From: Desulfosporosinus sp. BRH_c37
Lineage (GTDB): Bacteria > Bacillota > Desulfitobacteriia > Desulfitobacteriales > Desulfitobacteriaceae
Direction: 5' to 3'
Assembly: GCA_001516045.1 (NCBI GenBank)
Contig: LOEW01000280.1
Coordinates: forward strand, 1 to 45,016
DNA: 45,016 nt
Positions 27,807 through 35,889 of this stretch are shown in pieces. The notes under the pieces are model-generated. The model was not told the DNA's origin. It was given only the letters and a program-made list of their open reading frames with translations, and did not search any database. Numbering within the stretch: the first letter of the stretch is position 1; each line of letters opens with the position of its first letter. The position numbers and the translations under genes are program-made.

Positions 27807-28754
27807 TTGTCCTTTAGTGCTGACACCAAAGAAGAACTTGCACGCTTAGGCGGTCAGAAATCATGTTGTGAGTTAGCGGAATTAGCAGCCTTGGTGCGCA
27901 TGGACGGAACCCTCCAAATCAGCGCTCATCAACAGTACACACTGAATGTGACAACAGAAAGTGCTCCGGTGGCACGTAAAATCTTTCGCTTGGCTAAGGA
28001 TGTGCTCAAGCGTCAGGTGGATATAGTGGTCAGGCGCAAACTGAGGCTCAGAAAAAATAATTCCTACATGGTAAGAATCTATCTTCGTGGGTTGGAGGAC
28101 TTAAGAAACCTTGGCCTAGTTGATGAAGAAGGACAAATCTGCCATGAAATCGCTCCCAATCTAATTAAAAAGCGCTGTGATCAAAAAGCATATTTACGAG
28201 GGGCCTTTTTGGCCGGGGGCTCAATTAATAATCCAGAAGGAACCTATCACCTGGAAATTGTCAGTAATGATGAGCAACATGCCAACGCATTATGTCAATT
28301 GGTCAATCGTTTTAAATTAGGGGCTAAAGTCAGCATGCGCAAGCATTTGTATGTAGTCTATATCAAAGAGAGTGAACATATTGTTGAGTTCATTGGTTTT
28401 ATAGGAGCACATCGTGCCCTTTTAGAATTTGAAAACGTTCGCGTGCTGAAAGATGTGAGGAATCAAGTAAATCGCTTGGTCAATTGTGAGACCGCCAATC
28501 TTGATAAAGTCGTGGATGCGGCTGTGCGTCAGTTGGAAAACATTGAACTAATCGCGGGCTCAATTGGATTACAGTCTTTACCACCCACTTTACGGGATAT
28601 AGCGGAGTTGCGAATGGAATATTCCGATGCCAGCTTAAAAGAACTTGGAGAAATGTTACGACCAAAAGTCGGTAAATCTGGCGTCAATCATCGGATGAGG
28701 AAAATTGATGAATTGGCTGATCGTATCAGAACCCATAAGGCCAGAAATACATAG
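27807..28754 (+). CDS. whiA: WhiA family DNA-binding regulator
   Basis: WhiA has a LAGLIDADG-homing-endonuclease-like N-terminal part joined to a helix-turn-helix. It controls sporulation septation in actinomycetes and division and chromosome segregation in Bacillus. The 315-residue protein shows MDGTLQ near residue 32, RGAFLAGGSINNPEGTYHLE near residue 132, and a C-terminal ASLKELGEMLRPKVGKSGVNHRMRK HTH (key residues L-GEML and SGVNHR near 275-292). The TTG at 27807 follows AAAGGGGG at 9-base spacing. Confidence 0.95.
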   Translation: MSFSADTKEELARLGGQKSCCELAELAALVRMDGTLQISAHQQYTLNVTTESAPVARKIFRLAKDVLKRQVDIVVRRKLRLRKNNSYMVRIYLRGLEDLRNLGLVDEEGQICHEIAPNLIKKRCDQKAYLRGAFLAGGSINNPEGTYHLEIVSNDEQHANALCQLVNRFKLGAKVSMRKHLYVVYIKESEHIVEFIGFIGAHRALLEFENVRVLKDVRNQVNRLVNCETANLDKVVDAAVRQLENIELIAGSIGLQSLPPTLRDIAELRMEYSDASLKELGEMLRPKVGKSGVNHRMRKIDELADRIRTHKARNT

Positions 28755-28819
28755 AAGGTCAATTCGTTAATGACCTACAGGATAAGATCACGTAAACCGA
28801 GAATTTGGAGGGAGAAAAA

Positions 28820-30220
28820 GTGCGGTTAGGGTATGGCTTGAATCTTGAGCAAACTCAGAAACTTATTATGACTCCGGAATTGCGTCAGGCAATTACGATT
28901 TTACAGTTGTCCGCACTCGAACTTTCTACGTATGTAGAGGAGCAGCTTTTGGAGAATCCTTTGTTGGAGACTCAAGAAGAAAGTTCGGATAGTAAAGAGG
29001 ATGTCGAACCAACTGTAGAGGAGGAACGCCCGAAAGATGATAAATGGGAAGTCGATTGGCAGGACTATTTTCATGATCAGGACGAAAATCGTGTACGTCA
29101 GGAACGAGTGGTTGTAGACGAAGCACAACGCTTTGATCCCTTCATTACTGGAGCTCCTACGCTTCTAGAACATTTACTTGAACAACTCCATGTTCAACAA
29201 TTCTCGGCTTCGTTATTCGTAGCAGAATACATTGTTGGTAACCTGAATGACAATGGCTTTCTAACGTTGACGTTAGAGGATATTGCCAGTGAAACCAATG
29301 TCTCCTTTGAAACGGCTGAAGAAGCGTTAGCTTTGGTTCAAACTCTTGACCCTTTAGGGGTGGGGGCTCGAAATTTAGAGGAATGTCTTCGCTTACAGTT
29401 ACCAATCCTGCCGAACTATCCTCCTGAATTACCAGAGTTATTAAAGTACCTCGAAGATTTGGCGGCAGGGCGTCTGCAACGAATTGCCCATGCCTTGAAA
29501 ATCACGATAAGTAAAGTCCAGGAACTGGCGGATTTGGTGCGAAAACTAGATCCCAAACCAGGCCGCAGTTTTTCGGGTCCAGGAGATGTGCGCTATGTCG
29601 TCCCAGATGTAGTAATTGAAGAAGTAGAAGGGGAATTTATTATCCTGGTTAATGACATTACTGTACCCCGATTGGGGATCAACAAGGCCTACCGTGAGGC
29701 ACTGAAGCTTGAAGAGGGAACGGATACACGTAAATTTGTTGAACAGAAACTTAACGCGGCATCCTGGCTCATTCGTAGTATTGAGCAGCGGCGATTAACG
29801 TTATATAAAGTAGCTAATGCCATAGTAAAATGGCAAACAGAATTCCTCCGCAAGGGGATACGTCATCTCAGACCGCTTACGTTAAGGGATATTGCTGAGG
29901 AAATTGGGGTTCATGAGTCGACTGTCAGTCGGGCGACATCCCATAAATACATCCAAACTCCACGTGGTATTTACGAATTTAAATTTTTCTTTGCGAGTAG
30001 CACGGGTAGAAGCAACCAAAATGACTCAAATATAACGACGGATGTCATTAAACTGGTTCTTAAAGATATCATTTCTTCGGAAAATCCGAAGAACCCTTAT
30101 TCAGATCAAAAATTAGCGGACCTACTTAAAGACAGAGATATGGAGATTTCCAGACGGACGGTTGCTAAGTACCGTGACGAGATGGGGATTGCGGCGACGT
30201 CGGTTAGGAAGAGATATTAG
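28820..30220 (+). CDS. rpoN: RNA polymerase sigma-54 factor
   Basis: RpoN directs RNA polymerase to -24/-12 promoters, which need an enhancer-binding AAA+ activator. The 466-residue protein has the N-terminal activator-interacting region (GLNLEQTQKLIMTPELRQAI), an acidic region II (EESSDSKEDVEP), the core-binding part, an HTH ESTVSRATSHKYIQTPRGIYEFK near residue 370 and the RpoN box near the end (RRTVAKYRDEMGI). I chose the GTG at 28820, because GGAGGG lies 7 bases upstream. In many Firmicutes the next genes are cggR and gap; here repeat DNA and an AT-rich island follow. Confidence 0.96.
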   Translation: MRLGYGLNLEQTQKLIMTPELRQAITILQLSALELSTYVEEQLLENPLLETQEESSDSKEDVEPTVEEERPKDDKWEVDWQDYFHDQDENRVRQERVVVDEAQRFDPFITGAPTLLEHLLEQLHVQQFSASLFVAEYIVGNLNDNGFLTLTLEDIASETNVSFETAEEALALVQTLDPLGVGARNLEECLRLQLPILPNYPPELPELLKYLEDLAAGRLQRIAHALKITISKVQELADLVRKLDPKPGRSFSGPGDVRYVVPDVVIEEVEGEFIILVNDITVPRLGINKAYREALKLEEGTDTRKFVEQKLNAASWLIRSIEQRRLTLYKVANAIVKWQTEFLRKGIRHLRPLTLRDIAEEIGVHESTVSRATSHKYIQTPRGIYEFKFFFASSTGRSNQNDSNITTDVIKLVLKDIISSENPKNPYSDQKLADLLKDRDMEISRRTVAKYRDEMGIAATSVRKRY

Positions 30221-30233
30221 GGAAAGACGCCGA

Positions 30234-30600
30234 GAGAAGTCGCGAAACACTCGGTCAGCCATACAATCGTGGGCCAAACTAAGGCTCAAGCGCTTGATGC
30301 ATGCGGGCGGGGTACCCACCAATTTCGGCATCCGTGCCTCAGTTGGCGGCTTCGCACATCCTTGTGCTCAGCCCCGCTTTGGGTGGGAAGCGCTTGAGCC
30401 AAGTTTGGCGGGCCACTCTCGTAAAGGCTTCGCTCCGTGTTTCGCGACTTCTCTGGGAAGGCGCGGGGGCTTGGAACGGGGACGGAGAAGTCGCGAAACA
30501 CTCGGTCAGCCATATGGTCGTGGGCCAAACTAAGGCTGAAGAGCTTGATGAGAACGGGCGGGGTACATCCTTCGACTTCTCTGGTGGAACGAAGGGTAGA
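30234..30600. repeat. Direct and inverted GC-rich repeats after rpoN
   Basis: A unit of about 85 bases (GAAGTCGCGAAACACTCGGTC ... GGGCCAAACTAAGGCT ... GGGCGGGGTAC in parts) occurs at 30234-30320 and 30484-30570. A partial inverted copy lies at 30391-30457 (CGCTTGAGCC ... TTTCGCGACTTCTCTGG), so large stem-loops are possible. Several 60-125 codon frames on both strands here are made only of repeat sequence and are not called. Confidence 0.85.
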
Positions 30601-30741
30601 AAGTGAGTGCTCGAGCAACGTTGATAGTTAGATGTATCCAGAGCCAAGACTAAAATACGATATTTTAGATTTGACGAATGCACAGATGGGAAAAGCGCCG
30701 TGATGGTAGGAAACAACTAGGGCAAAGTGGTTCCAATTATG

Positions 30742-30770
30742 TTGCAAATTCTTGTTAATAAAGTTACAAT
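30742..30770 (+). promoter_or_regulatory. Strong-looking promoter of the AT-rich island
   Basis: TTGCAA at 30742-30747 and TACAAT at 30765-30770 with an ideal 17-base spacer, 36 bases before the first island gene. It suggests that the island is transcribed by itself. Confidence 0.65.
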
Positions 30771-30805
30771 GAGGTAAGGAAATAGATCTCTAAAAAGGTA
30801 ATATT

Positions 30806-31225
30806 ATGAACGAACACTTACATATTAGTTCATTATTAACCGAGTTTATAACAGACGATGAAGTATGTTGTTTACTTTCCATTAAACTTGAATACGCAAA
30901 TAAAATATTGGATGGCGTGAAGCTCTTTGAGTACCGGAAGAAGGGTTTTAAACGTAATATCAATAAGATTTTTTTATATGTTACTCATCCGACATCAGAA
31001 ATTATCGGATATTTTCATCCGGGAAAGATTCTATACAATGACATAGAATCAATTTGGGAGGAAACTAACTTATACTCAGGCTTAAAAAGAGATACTTATT
31101 TGTCTTATTGTAATGGAGCCAGTCATATTTATGCTATTTCTATTTTTAAAGTAGTAAGATTCACCATACCGATAAATCCATATCAAACCGTATTTAGACC
31201 TCCCCAATCATTTTATTATATATAG
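30806..31225 (+). CDS. ASCH (PUA-like) domain protein
   Basis: This 139-residue protein matches the ASCH pattern: LLSIKLEYANKILDGVKLFEYRKK contains the hallmark GxKxxExR (Gly-Val-Lys-Leu-Phe-Glu-Tyr-Arg near residues 36-43), followed by beta strands IFLYVTHP, EIIGYFHPGKI and AISIFKVVRF. ASCH proteins are thought to bind RNA or nucleotides, and one branch hydrolyses N4-acetylcytidine. The known-catalysis assignment cannot be made from this sequence alone. ATG at 30806 has only a weak AAAAAGG site. Base composition is much more AT-rich than in rpoN or glpA, which suggests acquisition. It is followed after 13 bases by the frameshifted gene. Confidence 0.8.
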   Translation: MNEHLHISSLLTEFITDDEVCCLLSIKLEYANKILDGVKLFEYRKKGFKRNINKIFLYVTHPTSEIIGYFHPGKILYNDIESIWEETNLYSGLKRDTYLSYCNGASHIYAISIFKVVRFTIPINPYQTVFRPPQSFYYI

Positions 31226-31238
31226 GTGGAAGCTACGA

Positions 31239-32239
31239 ATGAGTAAAAGCCTAGCAATTTGGTTTGAACCCTTAAATCAAAAACAAGCACTTGATGCAGA
31301 GCTTCATGTTAACTTTTGGAAACTGCCGGATTCAAAGGGAAAAAAGGGTGACTTCCATAGGTTTGTAGACTTGGGTTTGAAAATTGTTAATGCAAATGAA
31401 GTAACATCATTGTATATTGGGTTACCTTGTAATCCTACTGTTAATCGAGAAATAAAATATTTGATCTTGGCTCTATTATATGTCAGGATACCTTATTGCA
31501 AGCCGTTTTTAACGAAGACTATCAAACACGTAAAAATTCAAATGTAAAGTATTCTGAGGTTTATGGAGACGATGGTAAAACCGAGTTTTTTGTTTTTCAT
31601 TTAGAATCATCCGATGTTGAAATTGTAACTAAAGGTGAATATCAAATATATAAAATTAATATTGGACAAGCACCTGGAAAATCCTATTTCAGATTTCGTT
31701 TAGTCGGTAATGGCGTTAGGGATTTATTCAGTGAATTTGAAGACCCAAGTAATGCACGTCTACAAAGTGCGTTTTCCAGTACGGAAATTATAGATTTTAG
31801 AGTAAATGAAAAGCGTAATATCGATAAAAGATTTCTGATTGCAGATATGAATAAAGGGCAATTTAACTTTATCAAATTTCATTTCTTCTTTATGTGTAGT
31901 TCCAGAGAAGATGTATTTTTTACATCGCATGGACCTGTGGATCGGTGCAGAACACTTGAAAAAGAACAATGGTACAAATACATAAATATTAACAATGAAC
32001 AGACGTTTTTAGAACCTAATGATAATAAGACGCATATATTAGTCTACCAATGGTCAATTAAAAATAAAGCAAATACGCATATTAATGCCATGATTAAAAC
32101 ACAATATGAGCAGAATAATAAAAAGACTATCGTTAGATATCTGTTTATATTAGCACTTATAACAATAATACTAAATTTAATCAGTAATACTTTATTTGAA
32201 TGCATTAAATCTATATTAGAACAGTTGATACACAGATAA
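31239..32239 (+). pseudogene. Membrane-anchored unknown protein with a -1 frameshift
   Basis: Two frames look like parts of one gene. The first runs from ATG 31239 (MSKSLAIWFEPL...KKGDFHRFVDLGLKIVNANEV); the second is open from 31445 and runs to 32239 (KIFDLGSIICQDTLLQAVFNEDYQ...). Adding one base in the A-run at 31454-31457 joins them into about 333 residues without loss of sense. The second part ends with a membrane helix (FILALITIILNLISNTLF, residues about 300-318 of the joined protein) near the C-terminus, a tail-anchor layout. I recognise no named family. The break may be a real mutation, a sequencing error in the A-run, or slippage. Alternative reading: two overlapping genes, the second from TTG 31496. 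Confidence 0.6.
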
Positions 32240-32264
32240 TAAAAAGAGAGGAAGTAAAAAAATA

Positions 32265-32813
32265 ATGGTCACTAAATCAATCGTTATTAATAGGAGCTTC
32301 CTTGAAACACAATCTTTTAATTATTTAACACAATCTTTTTGTCAATTATCAAGTGTTTCTAGAGATTATCCTAATTTCAGGCATTGGTTTAATCATACCG
32401 TTGTCCCTGGAATTTACTATAATAAGAGATTTTTATGCTTAAAAGTTATTTCTCAAGAAATTGTTGCCATAGCTATTTTGAAAAATAGTTTTCTTGAAAA
32501 GAAAATATGTACACTATGGGTTGATAATAATTTTAAAGGTTTAGGCTTGGGAAATGAATTGTTTAATCAATCATTTGATTTACTAAAAACGAGTAACCCC
32601 ATGATTACTATTTCATCTACCAAAATCGATGAATTTGAACATTTATTAGATGAATACAATTTTCAAATATATGCAGCTTATGATTCTTTCTACGTTCAGG
32701 GGGTTACAGAATTAAGTTTCAACGGATATCTTTCCAAACAGTCTCCTTTAAGTAGTAATCTCAAAGCTGATCTTTCATTTAATTCAATGCTACAACCGTC
32801 GTTATCGTACTAG
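32265..32813 (+). CDS. GNAT-like acetyltransferase
   Basis: This 182-residue protein appears to have a GNAT fold: strand FLCLKVISQEIVAIAILKN, then motif A-like KICTLWVDNNFKGLGLGNELFNQ (acetyl-CoA pyrophosphate loop K-G-L-G-L-G near residues 92-97), then MITISS and a C-terminal strand FQIYAAYDSFYV. The substrate is unknown. It starts 26 bases after the preceding gene (GAGAGGAAG upstream of ATG 32265) and shares its AT-rich composition, so the three genes probably form one transcript. Family assignment rests on the motif A pattern only. Confidence 0.65.
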   Translation: MVTKSIVINRSFLETQSFNYLTQSFCQLSSVSRDYPNFRHWFNHTVVPGIYYNKRFLCLKVISQEIVAIAILKNSFLEKKICTLWVDNNFKGLGLGNELFNQSFDLLKTSNPMITISSTKIDEFEHLLDEYNFQIYAAYDSFYVQGVTELSFNGYLSKQSPLSSNLKADLSFNSMLQPSLSY

Positions 32814-32843
32814 AGCTTTGGTAATTACACTATCGCCATAGGA

Positions 32844-32880
32844 TGCATAGAATTTGACCTCAATTTGAGGTTTCTATGCA
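32844..32880. other. Compound hairpin after the island
   Basis: Outer stem TGCATAGA at 32844-32851 with TCTATGCA at 32873-32880 and inner stem CCTCAA/TTGAGG. It has no T-tract. It may mark the island's right edge or protect mRNA ends. Confidence 0.5.
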
Positions 32881-32923
32881 GAATTATCAACAATTTGATG
32901 TAAAAAGGCTGAGAAAAGTAGAC

Positions 32924-32968
32924 AAGCCACTGGAGAGGAGCGTATACGGTTCCGCCAGTGGCTTTTAT
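32924..32968 (+). terminator. Terminator/attenuator just upstream of glpA
   Basis: AAGCCACTGG at 32924-32933 pairs with CCAGTGGCTT at 32955-32964 across a 21-base loop, followed by TTATT. It ends only about 28 bases before the glpA ATG and just before its ribosome site. It could simply end the island transcript, or it could be a leader terminator for the glp operon of the type relieved by the glycerol-3-phosphate-responsive antiterminator GlpP in Firmicutes. The second reading is inference. Confidence 0.65.
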
Positions 32969-32991
32969 TGTGCAAAAAAGGAGGGGCTTCG

Positions 32992-34608
32992 ATGTCAGAT
33001 TATCAGGTTGTAATTATCGGCGGAGGGGCCACGGGTGTCGGCATTTTGCGTGATTTAAGTATGAGAGGGATTTCTGCGTTACTGCTGGAACAAGGAGATT
33101 TAGCACACGGAACAAGCTCTCGTTTTCATGGCTTATTACACAGCGGTGCACGTTATGCAGTTAAGGACCCTGTGTCAGCCACGGAATGCATTGCTGAGAA
33201 TCTGATCCTGAAGAAGATCGCAGCTCATTGCATTTCCGATACTGGTGGGTGGTTTGTACAAATGCAAGAAGATGATTCAGAGTTTGAAGAGCAGTGGATA
33301 CAGGGATGTACTCAGGCGAGAATTCCCATCCGTGAAATATCTCCCTCTGAGGCGTATGAGAAGGAACCTTTGATGAGCAAAGAAGTCCTGCGTGTTTTCG
33401 AAGTTCCTGATGCGACGGTAGATGGCTTTAAGCTCGTTTGGGCCAATGCTAAATCCGCAAAGCGTTATGGGGGAGACTTTAAAACCTATCATTACGTGGA
33501 AAAGCTTATTCTTGAGGACAAAAGAATAATTGGTGTGGCAGCTAGGAACCTGTTGAATGGAGAAGAGTTGATCGTGCGTTGTGAGGTAGTAGTCAATGCT
33601 GCTGGGGCATGGGCTTCTCAGATTGCTGGTTCGATAGGGGTTTCTTTAGACGTTATTTGTGATAAGGGAACGTTATTAGCTTTTAATCAACGCCTTTTTC
33701 AACGCGTGATTAATCGATTGCATCCACCGAGTGATGGGGATATTTTTGTTCCCCATGAAACAATTACGATTTTGGGGACCACTTCTGAAATCGTGGGTAC
33801 TCCGCAAGAAAACTCACCTACAGAGGCTGAAGTCAAGAAGTTGTTAGCGGTGGGTGGGACGATGCTCCCAAATTTACAGGGGCATCGAATCATACGGGCC
33901 TTTGCAGGAGTGAGGCCGCTTCATCGAGAGGATAGTGAGGTTCCGGGTGCTGCAGAAGAAGGGCGTGAAGTCAGTCGAACCTTCGTCCTAATTGATCACG
34001 AGCTTCAAGATGGGGTTCGTGGACTGATTAGTATTGTCGGAGGTAAGTTTACCACGTATCGCTTAATGGCAGAGAAGGTTTCAGATTGGGTGGCTCAAGA
34101 ACTGGGCAATACAACCCCTTGTCGTACTGCCGGGGAGAATTTGTCTCCAGAGATCTCAGAAACTACTCGAAAAAAGGCCTCCCACTTCTTGCCTAGTGCG
34201 GCTGCTGAAAAAATGCTCGAACGACTGGGAGAGGATGCTGAGGACGTTTTGATGAAGATTCAGAACGATCCCCGCAAAGGGCAAATGCTCTGTGAATGTG
34301 AAATGGTGAGTGTCGCTGAAGTTGAGAAAGTTGCTTCCGATGAAAACACACATAATTTGGCAGACATTCGGCGTAAAACGCGCCTAGGTATGGGGACCTG
34401 CCAAGGGGCCTTCTGCACTTATCGTGCCCTGCCTTTATTATGGCAAGAGAAAGGGAAATATGACCCCTTAAGAGATGAGTTAAAGCGCTTTATCAATCAG
34501 CGCTGGAAGGGAATCCGTCCGGTTCTTTGGGGGCAACAGCTACGTGAAACAGAATTAACCCGTGCCATATACGCCAGTATACTTGAACCGAACAAAAATC
34601 AGGAGTGA
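32992..34608 (+). CDS. glpA: Anaerobic glycerol-3-phosphate dehydrogenase subunit A
   Basis: GlpA is the FAD-carrying catalytic subunit of GlpABC, which oxidises glycerol-3-phosphate to DHAP and feeds electrons to the quinone pool. The 538-residue protein starts with the FAD motif VVIIGGGATGVGILRD and has GTSSRFHGLLHSGARYAV near residue 41. The C-terminal part has a BFD-like [2Fe-2S] domain (CECEMVS near residue 435, GTCQGAFC near residue 467). ATG at 32992 follows AAGGAGGGG. glpB starts 19 bases after its stop. Confidence 0.95.
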   Translation: MSDYQVVIIGGGATGVGILRDLSMRGISALLLEQGDLAHGTSSRFHGLLHSGARYAVKDPVSATECIAENLILKKIAAHCISDTGGWFVQMQEDDSEFEEQWIQGCTQARIPIREISPSEAYEKEPLMSKEVLRVFEVPDATVDGFKLVWANAKSAKRYGGDFKTYHYVEKLILEDKRIIGVAARNLLNGEELIVRCEVVVNAAGAWASQIAGSIGVSLDVICDKGTLLAFNQRLFQRVINRLHPPSDGDIFVPHETITILGTTSEIVGTPQENSPTEAEVKKLLAVGGTMLPNLQGHRIIRAFAGVRPLHREDSEVPGAAEEGREVSRTFVLIDHELQDGVRGLISIVGGKFTTYRLMAEKVSDWVAQELGNTTPCRTAGENLSPEISETTRKKASHFLPSAAAEKMLERLGEDAEDVLMKIQNDPRKGQMLCECEMVSVAEVEKVASDENTHNLADIRRKTRLGMGTCQGAFCTYRALPLLWQEKGKYDPLRDELKRFINQRWKGIRPVLWGQQLRETELTRAIYASILEPNKNQE

Positions 34609-34627
34609 AGGAGAGGGGAGGACTTCC

Positions 34628-35884
34628 ATGTGGGATGGGATTATCGTCGGAGGAGGACTTGCGGGCCTCTTGGCGGGAATTCGGGCATCTGAAAGGGGAA
34701 AGCGCATCTTAATCATTTCTGAAGGGGTAGGAAGCCTGACTTACAGTTCAGGGGTCATGGATTTTGGAGATGTGGAACAATTAGTTAACCAAGAAAAACA
34801 CCCTTATTCCTTATTGGGCGAAAGGGCGGTACGCTCAGGAATAGAATACTTCCAAACGCTTTTCCCAGAATATCAGGAAAATTGGGGAGCAAGTCCACAA
34901 GTACTTACCCCCCTGGGCACACCTAGAAAAGCTGGGATTGTGCCTAAGGGGCTCAATGCGGGGGCGCTTCAAGATGCCCAACGGATTGTGCTGGTAGTTC
35001 CTGAGGGATTAAAAGACTTTTTCCCAGAAGTAATAAAGTCTAATTTAGAAAGGTCTTATCCACGCAGTATAGTGGTCTTATACCCCCTTCGTATAGCCAA
35101 GTTCGAACCCTGGCATGAGTTGGGAAAGTCAGTGGCGGGTATGGACTATGCAAAGTATTGGAGATCGGTTCAAGGAATTAAGCTCTTAAACGATTTCCTT
35201 GATCGCCTTGCACAAGAGATGGCTTCCGAATTCTATGAGGCTAATGTAATACAAGGGGGGAGCGCAATTCAAAGGAATGCCGGAAATGGGAAATCTGTCG
35301 TTGTTTTTCCAGGACTGGTAACCTCGTTTTCAAAGGCGTTAGAGAAAGTTATAGCTGAAGCGCCATTTCCCGTCGTGGAGCTGACGGCCTTTCCGCCTTC
35401 AGCCAGTGGGCATACCCTTTACGAGGGTCTAAAACGAAGGTTTCGAGGGTTAGGTGGAGAGCTACTCGTGGGGAGCGGTGTTAAGCATGTAGAGCGTCAT
35501 GGAAACCGATGTCATAAAGTTATTATCCAAAGTAAAGGTAAAGATACGGCGTTTACCTCCCACTCCTTCATCCTCGCAACGGGTGGGATTTTTGGTGGTG
35601 GAATTGAAGTGACACCCGAAGTTGTTTGGGAGAGGGCATTTGGGCTCCCCTTATTTATCCCCACAGCATGGACGAGCGCGGAATTTCTGGGTGAGCAACC
35701 GTATGCGCGGATCGGATTAGAAGTGGATGGCGAACTTCGTCCCTTTGATTCACAAAGTAATCAAGTAATTCTGGAGAATGTTCGGGTGGTCGGCCGCCTG
35801 CTTGCGCATTGGGATCCGTGGGTAGAACACTGCGGTGGTGGGGTTTCGCTGGCTTCTGGATGGTTTGCTGGAGAGAAGATATAG
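34628..35884 (+). CDS. glpB: Anaerobic glycerol-3-phosphate dehydrogenase subunit B
   Basis: GlpB is a flavoprotein that links GlpA with GlpC. The 418-residue protein begins with a dinucleotide-binding motif GIIVGGGLAGLLAGIRASERGKR and SYSSGVMDF-like sequence (TYSSGVMDFGD near residue 38), and near the C-terminus has the stretch FILATGGIFGGGIEV. I chose the ATG at 34628, after GGGAGGAC; the frame is open upstream to 34562 but only as overlap with glpA. The stop is followed after 5 bases by the glpC start. Confidence 0.93.
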   Translation: MWDGIIVGGGLAGLLAGIRASERGKRILIISEGVGSLTYSSGVMDFGDVEQLVNQEKHPYSLLGERAVRSGIEYFQTLFPEYQENWGASPQVLTPLGTPRKAGIVPKGLNAGALQDAQRIVLVVPEGLKDFFPEVIKSNLERSYPRSIVVLYPLRIAKFEPWHELGKSVAGMDYAKYWRSVQGIKLLNDFLDRLAQEMASEFYEANVIQGGSAIQRNAGNGKSVVVFPGLVTSFSKALEKVIAEAPFPVVELTAFPPSASGHTLYEGLKRRFRGLGGELLVGSGVKHVERHGNRCHKVIIQSKGKDTAFTSHSFILATGGIFGGGIEVTPEVVWERAFGLPLFIPTAWTSAEFLGEQPYARIGLEVDGELRPFDSQSNQVILENVRVVGRLLAHWDPWVEHCGGGVSLASGWFAGEKI

Positions 35885-35889
35885 AAAGG

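Noticed and set aside
30162..30716. Several 64-125 codon frames on both strands
   Set aside because: All lie in the GC-rich direct/inverted repeats after rpoN and mirror each other between repeat copies.
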